Shown: positions 1-7,089 of the stretch, one piece after another | Numbering within the stretch: position 1 is the first letter of the stretch | Layout of the letters: each line of letters starts with the position of its first letter | NCBI RefSeq assembly: GCF_014649695.1 | Contig: NZ_BMTN01000018.1 | Span: 1-64,000, forward strand | Source of the DNA: Streptomyces kurssanovii | GTDB lineage: Bacteria > Actinomycetota > Actinomycetes > Streptomycetales > Streptomycetaceae | Length of the DNA: 64,000 bases | Direction: 5' to 3' | Translations under genes and position numbers: made by a program | Notes under the pieces: model-generated | What the model was told of the DNA's origin: nothing | The model's database searches: none | Seen by the model: the letters and a program-made list of their open reading frames with translations, nothing else

Positions 1-1
1 C

Positions 2-562
2 TGCCCGGACCAGGGTGAGGACGTCGCCGAGTGGTTCTCCCACGTGCTCGGCGCCAAGTCGCGGCTGGTGCGGGTGCCCAGTGGGTTCGACCGGGACGGA
101 TGGGGCGAGACGCCGGGCAAGGTCGCCTTCGCGGACGCCCATGCCGTCCTCGTCGTGTCCCAGGCGTCGCTGGACGGGCTGAACGCGCGGATCGTGACCG
201 CCGGCGGGGAGCCGGTGCCGATGGACCGCTTCCGCGCCAACATCGTGCTGGACGGGTGCGCGGAGCCCCACGACGAGGACGTCATGCGGCGGTTGGAGGC
301 CGGCGGAGTGCAACTCGCCCACTCCGTACGGGCGATGCGCTGCTCCGTGCCGCTGGTGGACCAGCGCACGGGACTGCGGGCCGGCCCCGAACCGGTGCGC
401 ACGCTGGCCACGTACCGACGGGAACCCGCCTACGACAACAAGGTGAGCTTCGGCGCGAAGGCGGCCGTGCTGCGCGAGGGCACGCTGTCGGTCGGGGACC
501 CGGTGCGGGTGGAACGGTACGGGAACGGGGCGCCGGACCCCCGGCACCCCGCCTTCTCCTGA
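2..562 (+). CDS. MOSC domain protein, C-terminal part (5' end outside window)
   Basis: The reading frame is open from the first bases of the window to a TGA at 562, so the N-terminus lies upstream. The visible 186 residues match the C-terminal MOSC (molybdenum cofactor sulfurase C-terminal) domain. The stretch FRANIVLDGCAEPHDED resembles the FRPNIVV(D/S)G...F.ED signature of the fold, and a TYRR...NKVSFG segment and a short beta-rich tail with VGDPVRVERYG follow. Proteins of this family carry molybdenum cofactor or sulfur and are usually predicted oxidoreductases such as YcbX. The partner reductase cannot be identified from this fragment. Family call is firm; substrate is unknown. Confidence 0.85.
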   Translation, partial: CPDQGEDVAEWFSHVLGAKSRLVRVPSGFDRDGWGETPGKVAFADAHAVLVVSQASLDGLNARIVTAGGEPVPMDRFRANIVLDGCAEPHDEDVMRRLEAGGVQLAHSVRAMRCSVPLVDQRTGLRAGPEPVRTLATYRREPAYDNKVSFGAKAAVLREGTLSVGDPVRVERYGNGAPDPRHPAFS

Positions 563-572
563 ACCGGCCGGC

Positions 573-839
573 TCAGCGCCCGTAGCGGATCAGGGCCCTG
601 ACCATCCGGCATGTCGTGTCGGACGGGACATGGGCGCCGATGCGCTCCGCCATCGACCGGATCCGCCGGTTGTCGGCGGTCGCCGGGTGGTAGACGCCGG
701 AGTCGAGCAGGGCGATCGCGAGGCGCATGGCCTTCAGTCGGCGGTTGTGGGACACGTACCACTCGCGCGGCTGTCCGGCCGGGAGCGGCTTCTTGCTGGG
801 CGGGGTCAGGGGCTTCGTCGTGAGTGTGGCTACGGCCAT
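573..839 (-). CDS. small conserved hypothetical protein behind a LexA-like box
   Basis: An 88-residue basic protein beginning MAVATLTTKPLTPPSKK. I start it at 839, not at upstream in-frame codons, because AGGAGG (846-851) lies 6 nt before this ATG. It has no membrane segment, signal peptide or recognised motif. The C-terminal half (DNRRIRSMAERIGAHVPSD) looks helical and could bind nucleic acid, but this is only an impression. It converges on the MOSC gene with 10 bp between stops and diverges from the ArsC-family gene. The 12-bp palindrome at 874-885 suggests SOS control. Function unknown. Confidence 0.7.
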   Translation of the reverse strand: MAVATLTTKPLTPPSKKPLPAGQPREWYVSHNRRLKAMRLAIALLDSGVYHPATADNRRIRSMAERIGAHVPSDTTCRMVRALIRYGR

Positions 840-873
840 CGGCAACCTCCTGGCGCGGTGGCGGGACCATCCC

Positions 874-891
874 GAACTACTGTTCATTCTA
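874..891 (-). promoter_or_regulatory. LexA/SOS-like box abutting a -10 element
   Basis: GAAC-TACT-GTTC at 874-885 fits the GAAC-N4-GTTC core of Gram-positive SOS boxes. Read on the minus strand, a TAGAAT -10 hexamer (886-891) lies directly upstream, so the palindrome would cover the transcription start of the gene at 839. The bases flanking the core (CC/AT) and the inner R/Y positions deviate from the strict actinobacterial consensus. No -35 at 17 nt is convincing. Confidence 0.5.
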
Positions 892-948
892 CCGGCGGGC
901 ACTGACAATTTCCCCTGGCCAGACGGCGTTTGATGGGATCACGAGCGG

Positions 949-954
949 TACCGT
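949..954 (+). promoter_or_regulatory. -10 hexamer for a probable leaderless transcript
   Basis: TACCGT matches TANNNT and is separated by 7 nt from the ATG at 962. No Shine-Dalgarno sequence is visible, which is the arrangement of leaderless mRNAs in Streptomyces. Confidence 0.45.
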
Positions 955-961
955 GGAGCTC

Positions 962-1324
962 ATGGAGATCTGGATCAACCCCGCCTGTTCCAAGTGCCGC
1001 AGCGCCGTGGATCTGCTCGACGCGGAGGGTGCCGAGTACACCGTGCGCCGTTACCTGGAGGACGTACCGACCGAGGAGGAGATCCGCGCCGTCCTCGAAC
1101 GTCTGGGCCTGGAGCCCTGGGACATCACACGCACGGGCGAGGCCGTCGCCAAGGAGCTGGGCATCGCCGACTGGCCCCGGGACGCCGCCTCCCGTGACCG
1201 CTGGGTCGCGGCGCTCTCGGAGCACCCGAAGCTCATCCAGCGCCCGATCATCACGGCGGACGACGGGTCCGCGGTGGTGGGACGCTCGGAGGAAGCGGTA
1301 CGGGACGCGCTGGGGCGCGGCTGA
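962..1324 (+). CDS. ArsC/Spx-family thioredoxin-fold protein (arsenate reductase-like)
   Basis: A 120-residue protein beginning MEIWINPACSKCRSA. The C-x-x-C near residues 9-12 sits in the usual ArsC loop after the first beta strand, and the later segment KLIQRPIITADDGSAVVGR corresponds to the conserved R-P-I/L loop that contacts the substrate oxyanion. The family contains glutathione- or mycothiol-dependent arsenate reductases and uncharacterised YfgD-type proteins. No ars genes are nearby, so arsenate as physiological substrate is unproven. The start at 962 is preferred because of the TANNNT element 7 nt upstream; an in-frame GTG at 953 is the alternative. Confidence 0.8.
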   Translation: MEIWINPACSKCRSAVDLLDAEGAEYTVRRYLEDVPTEEEIRAVLERLGLEPWDITRTGEAVAKELGIADWPRDAASRDRWVAALSEHPKLIQRPIITADDGSAVVGRSEEAVRDALGRG

Positions 1325-1395
1325 GCGGCGGGGCGCGACCGGATGCGGGAGGGCGCGGCCGCCAGGAACGATCCCGGCCGGCGGGTGCGTGAGCT

Positions 1396-1424
1396 GTTCG
1401 GCCGGCGCTGCGCGCCGGCCGAAC
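1396..1424. terminator. perfect hairpin terminator after the ArsC-like gene
   Basis: Arms 1396-1408 and 1412-1424 are perfect 13-bp inverted repeats around a 3-nt loop. There is no U-tract, as is usual in Streptomyces. It lies 72 bp downstream of the stop at 1324. Confidence 0.75.
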
Positions 1425-1434
1425 TCCCCCTGTC

Positions 1435-1452
1435 TTAAGGAAAGTTAAGGAA
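1435..1452 (+). promoter_or_regulatory. TTAAGGAA direct repeat, possible response-regulator site
   Basis: TTAAGGAA occurs at 1435-1442 and again at 1445-1452, exactly 10 bp apart, in an otherwise GC-rich region 100 bp before the secreted protein gene at 1553. Two octamers spaced one helical turn on the same face are typical of OmpR-family operators. The binding protein is not identifiable here. Confidence 0.4.
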
Positions 1453-1552
1453 GAGCCGGGCGGGGCCGGTGAGCAGCCCGCCGGGGCTACTCGTACGTAA
1501 GGGCACAAGGAACCATCCGGCCGCCCCCGCGGCCGGGGACAGGAGCCCTTAC

Positions 1553-2245
1553 GTGTCACGCAAGAAGACCCTCAGCGGCAAGAAGAAGCTCGCCCTCCTC
1601 GTCGGCGCGGCGGCCATGGCCGGCGGCACCGCGATTGTCATGACCGGCACAAGTCAGGCGTCCGTGGCCTGCGACGGGCTGGCCCAGGCGGTCCGCAACA
1701 ACGAGAACTTCATCGCCGGGCAACGGGCGAATCCCGATGCCCAGTCGGAGGCACGGATCGCCAACCGCGAGGCGGTGATCGCGCAGATCAGGGTCCAGCA
1801 GGAGGCCGCCGGCTGCGACGCCGGAGAGGGCGGCGGCCAGGCGGCGGCTCCCCCGGCCGAACAGCCGCCGGCCGAGGCTCCGCCCGCCGACGAGGGCGCG
1901 GGCGAGGACCAAGGCGCGGGTGAGGACCAGGACGCCGGTCAGGAGCAGGGCGCCGGTCAGGGTGACCAGGCGGGCGAGGAGGCCGGCGGCGCCGTGGGCG
2001 AAGTCGTCTGTGCCGGCTCCACCGTGACGCTCTCCGGCGAGGGTGGCGCGCCCGCCGCCTCCAGCAGTGAGTTCCCGGTCGGGACGCAGCTCAAGGTGAC
2101 CAACCTGGACAACGACAAGTCCACGACCGTCGAGGTCACTTCCGTCTCCGGCAGCTGCGCGCTGCTGAACAACGCCGCATTCGAGCAGGTGCGCGAGGCG
2201 GGCAAGTTCCTCATCCGCAACGCGCGCATCGAGCGCGTCGGCTGA
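1553..2245 (+). CDS. secreted protein with acidic linker and DPBB/RlpA-like C-terminus
   Basis: Starts at GTG 1553, with AGGAG at 1541-1545. A basic N-terminus (SRKKTLSGKKK) and a hydrophobic run ending near TSQAS form a Sec signal peptide of about 35 residues. Then come a helical, Ala/Gln/Arg-rich segment bounded by cysteines (residues ~37-82), a low-complexity Glu/Gln/Gly/Ala/Pro linker (~85-150) with tandem EDQGAG-like units, and a compact C-terminal domain. That domain contains FPVGTQLKVTNLDNDKST, very like the PFGT.VRVTNL.NG.S strand of RlpA-like double-psi beta-barrels, and ends AFEQVREAGKFLIRNARIE. The aspartate and histidine that make lytic RlpA proteins active are not evident, so a binding role is more likely than catalysis. 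Its N-terminal layout resembles that of the DUF1996 protein at 13341. Confidence 0.7.
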   Translation: MSRKKTLSGKKKLALLVGAAAMAGGTAIVMTGTSQASVACDGLAQAVRNNENFIAGQRANPDAQSEARIANREAVIAQIRVQQEAAGCDAGEGGGQAAAPPAEQPPAEAPPADEGAGEDQGAGEDQDAGQEQGAGQGDQAGEEAGGAVGEVVCAGSTVTLSGEGGAPAASSSEFPVGTQLKVTNLDNDKSTTVEVTSVSGSCALLNNAAFEQVREAGKFLIRNARIERVG

Positions 2246-2285
2246 CCCGTACCGGTCGCGCCGGATCCGAGGACGTACGCCGTAG

Positions 2286-2316
2286 CGGCTCCCCTTCCAC
2301 TGTCCCAGGGGAGCCG
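2286..2316. terminator. bidirectional hairpin between convergent genes
   Basis: Arms 2286-2295 and 2307-2316 are perfect 10-bp inverted repeats with an 11-nt loop, between the secreted protein gene (+) and the oxidoreductase gene (-). Confidence 0.7.
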
Positions 2317-2441
2317 TCGCCGCCGGGCCGCACACCCGGCGGCGGCCACGGCGCCGTCCGTACCGCGCGGCCGTAGCGCCGCCGTAGCCGCAGGCCCCGG
2401 TAACGCCCCCGCCGGCCCTGCGGCTGCGGCCTTCATGCCGC

Positions 2442-3368
2442 CTACGGCGCCGTACCGGCCAGCAGTTCCTCCGCCTCGGCGAGGATCTCCGTGAGCCGCA
2501 CGCCGAAGTGGATGTCGCAGTCGTGCGCCTGCCCGGTCCGCGCGGACTCCAGCAGCGCGTCGACGGCCCTGCGGAACGAGTCGACCGGATCGCCCCAGCC
2601 CTCGGGGAGCTCCGCCCTTCCCCGCTCGCCCAGCAGGACGAGGCTCGTGCCGGCCGCCTTGCCCGGCGCGCTCAGGCCGAGGGTCACGGTGCTGGACGCC
2701 CCGGAGGCGTGCCGCAGCACCAGGTGGACGGTGTCGGCGGGACCACGGGCCGCCGACAGCGTTGTCACATCGCCGAGCACCGGGATCAGCGCCGAGAGGG
2801 CGTGCGGGCCGACGTCCCACAGGCCGCCCTTCTCACGCCGCCAGGGCGAGGCCGCGAACGGGCTGTCGGAGCCGTCCGAGTACAGCGAACCGAGCCACTG
2901 GGCGTGCGCCGTGAACCACCCGTCCGCGGCGGCCTGTTCGGCCACCCAGGGCGCCGTGTCGGCGGCGAACCGCAGCGTGCAGAAGACCACGGACGCCACC
3001 TGGGCGTCGTGCGCGGCACGGGCGGCCGCGTGCGCCGCCGCCACGTTGGTCGCGACCGGCTTGTCCAGCAGCAGGTGGCGGCCCGCCGCGGCCGCCCTGG
3101 CGGCGAGCGGGGCCTGGACGTCCGGCGGCACGGCGAACGCGACGGCGTCGCTGACCGCGAGCAGGGCCTCGATGCCCTCGTCGCCGGTGAACGCCCCCGT
3201 GCCATGGGCATCGGCCAGCGCCGCCGCCGCCTCCGGCCGCCTCCCCCACACGCCGCTGAACACGACATCCGGATGCGCGGCCAGCGCCGGTGCCTGCGTC
3301 ATCCCCGCCCACGGCCCGGCACCGAGGAGGCCGATACGCAGCGGCTGTGTCTGCTTCGTCATGCGCAC
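2442..3368 (-). CDS. Gfo/Idh/MocA family oxidoreductase
   Basis: A 308-residue NAD(P)-dependent dehydrogenase-like protein. The N-terminal Rossmann fold has LRIGLLGAGPWAGM near residue 10. The family's catalytic-lysine motif appears as LLLDKPVATN near residue 100. The C-terminal alpha/beta domain includes GGLWDVGPHALSAL, whose D..H pair is typical of the substrate pocket. Members act on sugars, inositol or related hydroxy compounds; the neighbourhood gives no clue to the substrate. The first possible start is GTG 3368. An ATG at 3362, two codons later, is equally plausible because no clear ribosome-binding site separates them. Confidence 0.85.
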   Translation of the reverse strand: MRMTKQTQPLRIGLLGAGPWAGMTQAPALAAHPDVVFSGVWGRRPEAAAALADAHGTGAFTGDEGIEALLAVSDAVAFAVPPDVQAPLAARAAAAGRHLLLDKPVATNVAAAHAAARAAHDAQVASVVFCTLRFAADTAPWVAEQAAADGWFTAHAQWLGSLYSDGSDSPFAASPWRREKGGLWDVGPHALSALIPVLGDVTTLSAARGPADTVHLVLRHASGASSTVTLGLSAPGKAAGTSLVLLGERGRAELPEGWGDPVDSFRRAVDALLESARTGQAHDCDIHFGVRLTEILAEAEELLAGTAP

Positions 3369-3765
3369 CAGTGTGCACGGTCACAGAGCCGCCGGTCCGG
3401 CCGGTCCGGCGTGCGCGCACCCGTGGACACCCCTGTATACGACGTGCCGCCGCTGGCCCGTTCCCGGCGGCCGGTCCCCCGTCCCGCCTCTCGCGGCCAG
3501 GTTCGCGGCGGCCGGGACGATCACCGACCGGCGGGGATGTGTCGCGTGTCTCAGCACCTTCCCGGAAACGTTGCCCAGGACGTTCCCGGCGACGGTCCCG
3601 TGACGGGTCCGCGAAACGTCCCCCGCACCGCTGGAGCGCTCGTGACCAGCGACAACGCCTCCCACCGCGCACGTCGACGACCCCGGCCCGGGGCGCTGCC
3701 GCCCCTGCTCCGACCGCGACGTGACACGCCCCTCCCCGACCGGTCCCGGCCCTCCGGCCCGCTGC
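3369..3765. other. long intergenic region upstream of glnII
   Basis: About 400 bp separate the divergent oxidoreductase gene from the GlnR operator. It contains a run of ACGTCGACC-type palindromic fragments and several CCCGG stretches, but no open frame with convincing coding character. It probably holds the promoter of the oxidoreductase gene and upstream promoter sequence of glnII. Confidence 0.4.
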
Positions 3766-3803
3766 GTAACGTGGGGTTCACAAACGGGCAACGGCCGGGA
3801 AAT
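3766..3803 (+). promoter_or_regulatory. GlnR operator (four half-sites) upstream of glnII
   Basis: Four pentamers recur with exact 11-bp periodicity: GTAAC (3766-3770), TTCAC (3777-3781), GCAAC (3788-3792) and GAAAT (3799-3803), each separated by 6 nt. This is the a-n6-b-n6-a-n6-b layout described for GlnR boxes in Streptomyces (GTnAC/GAAAC half-sites). It ends 54 bp before the glnII start. Nitrogen-limited activation of glnII by GlnR is established in S. coelicolor and is inferred here. Confidence 0.8.
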
Positions 3804-3857
3804 CGCGCATTGCCAAGCTGCGCGGCATACCGCTGCACCCGCAAAGGATGAGGCCCC

Positions 3858-4877
3858 GTGACCTTCAAGGCTGAGTACATCTGGATCGACGGCACCGAGC
3901 CGACCGCCAAGCTTCGCTCGAAGACGAAGATCCTCAACGATGGCGCTGAGCTGCCCGTCTGGGGCTTCGACGGGTCCAGCACCAACCAGGCCAAGGGCCA
4001 CGCCTCCGACCGCGTGCTCAAGCCGGTCTTCAGCTGCCCGGACCCGATCCGCGGCGGCGACGACGTCCTGGTGCTGTGCGAGGTCCTCAACACGGACATG
4101 ACCCCGCACGAGTCCAACACCCGCGCCGCGCTCGCCGAGGTCTACGAGCGGTTCGCCGCTCAGGAGCCGATCTTCGGTATCGAGCAGGAGTACACCTTCT
4201 TCGACGGTGAGCGTCCCCTCGGCTTCCCGGCCGGCGGCTTCCCCGCCCCGCAGGGCGGCTACTACTGCGGTGTCGGCGCCGACGAGATCTTCGGCCGTGA
4301 CGTCGTCGAGGCGCACCTGGAGAACTGCCTCAAGGCGGGTCTCGGCATCTCCGGCATCAACGCCGAGGTCATGCCCGGCCAGTGGGAGTTCCAGGTCGGC
4401 CCGCTCGCCCCGCTCGAGGTCGCCGACCAGCTGTGGGTGGCCCGTTGGCTGCTCTACCGCACCGCCGAGGACTTCAAGGTCTCCGCGACCCTGGACCCCA
4501 AGCCGGTGAAGGGTGACTGGAACGGCGCGGGCGCGCACACCAACTTCTCGACCAAGGCGATGCGCGAGGGCTACGACGCCATCATCACCGCGTGCGAGTC
4601 GCTGGGTGAGGGCTCCAAGCCCCTCGACCACGTCAAGAACTACGGCGCCGGCATCGACGACCGTCTCACCGGTCTGCACGAGACCGCCCCGTGGAACGAG
4701 TACAGCTACGGCGTCTCCGACCGTGGCGCCTCCGTCCGTATCCCGTGGCAGGTCGAGCAGGACGGCAAGGGCTACATCGAGGACCGCCGCCCGAACGCCA
4801 ACGTCGACCCGTACGTGGTGACCCGCCTCCTGGTGGACACCTGCTGCGCGGCGCTGGAGAAGGCCGGCCAGGTCTGA
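3858..4877 (+). CDS. glnII: glutamine synthetase type II (eukaryotic-type)
   Basis: A 339-residue, decameric-type GSII that makes glutamine from glutamate, ammonia and ATP. It has the beta-grasp N-terminus with VWGFDGSSTNQA (residue ~34), the glutamate/metal site FGIEQEYTFF (~105), GYYCGVGADEIFGRD (~133), the EVMPGQWEFQVGP loop (~170) and the ammonium/ATP segment NGAGAHTNFSTKAM (~220). Length fits the family. The start is GTG 3858 behind an AAAGGAT box. GSII lacks the adenylylation tyrosine loop of GSI, so GlnE (25926-28913) should not modify it. Transcription is expected to be under GlnR through the operator at 3766-3803. Confidence 0.96.
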   Translation: MTFKAEYIWIDGTEPTAKLRSKTKILNDGAELPVWGFDGSSTNQAKGHASDRVLKPVFSCPDPIRGGDDVLVLCEVLNTDMTPHESNTRAALAEVYERFAAQEPIFGIEQEYTFFDGERPLGFPAGGFPAPQGGYYCGVGADEIFGRDVVEAHLENCLKAGLGISGINAEVMPGQWEFQVGPLAPLEVADQLWVARWLLYRTAEDFKVSATLDPKPVKGDWNGAGAHTNFSTKAMREGYDAIITACESLGEGSKPLDHVKNYGAGIDDRLTGLHETAPWNEYSYGVSDRGASVRIPWQVEQDGKGYIEDRRPNANVDPYVVTRLLVDTCCAALEKAGQV

Positions 4878-4896
4878 ACGCACGACGTGTGAGAAC

Positions 4897-4927
4897 GAGG
4901 GCGCCCGCCGGCACGGCGGGCGCCCTC
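4897..4927 (+). terminator. strong hairpin terminator of glnII
   Basis: A 14-bp perfect stem (4897-4910 with 4914-4927) and a 3-nt loop, starting 20 bp after the glnII stop. It ends just 7 bp before the putative -10 of the next gene. Confidence 0.8.
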
Positions 4928-4933
4928 CTCGCA

Positions 4934-4939
4934 TAAGGT
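4934..4939 (+). promoter_or_regulatory. -10 hexamer for a probable leaderless transcript
   Basis: TAAGGT lies 7 nt before the ATG at 4947, with no ribosome-binding site between. It fits the TANNNT rule for leaderless genes. Confidence 0.45.
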
Positions 4940-4946
4940 CGCGCCC

Positions 4947-6728
4947 ATGCTGGAGGGGATCGACGACATCGGCTGGGCCGGTCTCGAGCACGCGTACGGC
5001 AGCGCCGAGGACGTGCCGGACATGATGCGGGCCGCGTGTTCGCCGGACCCGGAAGGGCGGGAGCGGGGTTTCGAGGACCTGGCCTCCTCCCTGTGCCATC
5101 AGGGCTCCGTCTATGCGGCCACCGTCGCGGCCGTCCCGTTCCTGGCCGAACTGGCCCTGCACGGACCGGGCGGGCCGCTGGAGCCGCTGTGGCTGCTGCA
5201 CGGGGCGGCGGACGGTCACGGCCCCGAGTACCTGGAGTGCCGCCGGGCCGTCTCCGAGGCGCTGCCGCAGCTGCTGGGGCTCGCCCGGCACGCGGACCGC
5301 GAGGTGCGCCGCGCGGTGCTGTGGGTGATCGCGGCGTGCGAGGACCGTTCGCTGCCGCTGCTGCCACTGCTGCGGGCGCGGTGGGACGAGGAGCAGGACG
5401 ACGAGGTACGGGCGGATCTGCTCACGGCTCTCGGTCTGCTGGAGGTGACGCCCACGGTCCGCGAGGCACGCAGCCGGGAGCTGCTGACGGAAGTGGTCGG
5501 TCCGCGCACCCGCCGTGCCGCGGTCACCGACCTGCTGCGTACGGCTCCGCTTCCGCTGCCGGCGGACCTCGTGGACGCCGCCGCCGACGCCTACGGGGCG
5601 GCTCCGGACGACGAGACCCACCACCCGTGGCCCGACGGACGCTACCGCCGGCTGGAGGATCGGCTGCTGGACGATCCGGAGGCGGCCCTGCGGGCGGCGC
5701 GCCGGGGCATGCCCCTCGCGTGGGAAGTCACCCGGGCCTGGCGGGACCGCGAGCACGAGGTGCTGCCGCTGCTGACGGCGTCGGTGACGGGGAGCGACCT
5801 GTGCCGGATCGCGCGGGTCGGCGCAGAGGTGCCGGGTGTCGGGACCGCCTCGTGGCTCGTGCCCTTCCTCGTCTCCCCGGATCCCGCGGAACGCGTGGTG
5901 GCCACGTACACCGCGGTACGGCTGAGGGTGCCGGACGCACTCGGACTCGTCCTGCGGCTGATGGAGGAACTCCCGGACGAGACGGCGACGTTGCGGACGA
6001 TGCCGCTCAGCGACGAGCAGGTGGTGCCCGCCGCGGTGGAGGTCTTCGGAGAAGCCGCCGAGCCGGTGGCGGCGCGGGTGGCGGCGTGCTTGCGGACCGA
6101 ATGGGTGGGGGTATTGCGGCACTTCCCGCACCTCGCGGCGGACCGTGTGGACGAACTGGTGCGGTTGCTGCCCGCGTCGGCCCCGGTGCTGGGCGCACTC
6201 GGCCCCGCTGCCGGCCCACGGGCCGCGCGTGCTCTGCTCGAGGGTGCGCGCCGGGGCGACATTCCGTCGGCCCTGGCGCACGCGAAGGTGACCGGTGACG
6301 CCTCGGCTGCCGTGGGCCTCGTCCGTACGGCGCTGGAAGAACCGTCGGGTGAGGCCGTTGAGGCCGCCGGCGCGCTGGGCCCTGGCGCGGCCGCTCTCCT
6401 CCCCGCCCTGGAGCCGTACCTGCGCAGGTCGACCCGGGAGAACCGGGCGTCGGCGGCCACGGCGATCTGGCGCATCACCGGACGCACCGACGACACCGCT
6501 CCGGTGCTGGCCCGTCAGATCGCCGCCTCCGGCGCGTACCACGCGCCGCAACTGAGCGCTCTGCGCACCCTGACGGCCATGGGAACGCTGCCCGTCGAGG
6601 CGCGTCCAGCGGTCGAACACATCGCCCACTCGCCACGCCGCGTCGTCCATGACCTCTTCTGCGACGGTAGCCCGTCCGGCGACGTCGCGGCCCGGGCGGC
6701 AGCACGTGAACTGCTCGCCGCCACGTGA
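4947..6728 (+). CDS. HEAT-repeat protein
   Basis: A 593-residue protein composed almost entirely of alternating Leu/Ala/Arg-rich helices. Repeating units such as LPQLLGLARHADREVRRAVLWVIAACED, LLPLLRARWDEEQDDEVRADLLTALGLL and VPFLVSPDPAERVVATYTAVRL are HEAT/PBS-lyase-like repeats. It has no signal peptide or membrane segment, so it is probably cytoplasmic and acts as a binding scaffold. The N-terminal segment with WAGLEHAYGSAEDVP and SLCHQGSVYAATVAAVPFLAEL is typical of a Streptomyces HEAT-repeat family of unknown function. No partner is indicated by the neighbours. Confidence 0.75.
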   Translation: MLEGIDDIGWAGLEHAYGSAEDVPDMMRAACSPDPEGRERGFEDLASSLCHQGSVYAATVAAVPFLAELALHGPGGPLEPLWLLHGAADGHGPEYLECRRAVSEALPQLLGLARHADREVRRAVLWVIAACEDRSLPLLPLLRARWDEEQDDEVRADLLTALGLLEVTPTVREARSRELLTEVVGPRTRRAAVTDLLRTAPLPLPADLVDAAADAYGAAPDDETHHPWPDGRYRRLEDRLLDDPEAALRAARRGMPLAWEVTRAWRDREHEVLPLLTASVTGSDLCRIARVGAEVPGVGTASWLVPFLVSPDPAERVVATYTAVRLRVPDALGLVLRLMEELPDETATLRTMPLSDEQVVPAAVEVFGEAAEPVAARVAACLRTEWVGVLRHFPHLAADRVDELVRLLPASAPVLGALGPAAGPRAARALLEGARRGDIPSALAHAKVTGDASAAVGLVRTALEEPSGEAVEAAGALGPGAAALLPALEPYLRRSTRENRASAATAIWRITGRTDDTAPVLARQIAASGAYHAPQLSALRTLTAMGTLPVEARPAVEHIAHSPRRVVHDLFCDGSPSGDVAARAAARELLAAT

Positions 6729-6750
6729 TGCCGGGCGCAGCGGCCCGGCT

Positions 6751-6804
6751 GTGGCCGTGACCGTGGCTGTAGCTGTGACTGTGGCTGTGGCTGTGTCTGT
6801 GGCC
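6751..6804 (+). repeat. hexanucleotide tandem repeat (9 units)
   Basis: Nine consecutive degenerate copies of GTGGCT (variants GTGGCC, GTGACC, GTAGCT, GTGACT, GTGTCT), directly after the stop of the HEAT gene and before the leader peptide. It may be a slippage-generated spacer. Confidence 0.7.
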
Positions 6805-6889
6805 GAAACACCACTGTCGGCGCCCGGATCACGTGCCGACGTGTGGGACGGGCCTGCTGCGGGCGTGTTGCGTCTGCTTGAATAGGGGC

Positions 6890-6994
6890 ATGGCCAGCAT
6901 TCACCGGAGCATCGCGACAGGTCGCACCGACCTCGAGCCGTTCTGGCCGTCCCGGCAGCATCACGACTTCGACCGGGTGTGTTGCCGCGCGTGA
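6890..6994 (+). CDS. Cys-Cys leader peptide, putative attenuator
   Basis: A 34-residue frame starting at ATG 6890 and ending at TGA 6992-6994. Its C-terminus SRQHHDFDRVCCRA matches the consensus of actinobacterial leader peptides (S-R-x-H-x-D-F/L-x-R-V-C/A...C), found in front of sulfur and cysteine genes. Two adjacent cysteine codons (TGT TGC) lie just before the stop. A short hairpin (6986-6990 with 6995-6999) overlaps the stop codon, so ribosome position could switch RNA structure. The next gene, at 7090, is 95 bp downstream. By analogy with cysteine attenuators, low Cys-tRNA would stall ribosomes at the CC codons. This is inference from motif and position. Confidence 0.65.
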   Translation: MASIHRSIATGRTDLEPFWPSRQHHDFDRVCCRA

Positions 6995-7089
6995 GCGCGC
7001 AGGCCCTCTGAAGCCGTCTTCCCGGTTCCCGGCCGGCGCGCACGACGTACGTACGTCCGTCTCCCTCCGCGCGAAAGAGCTGACCTCTC

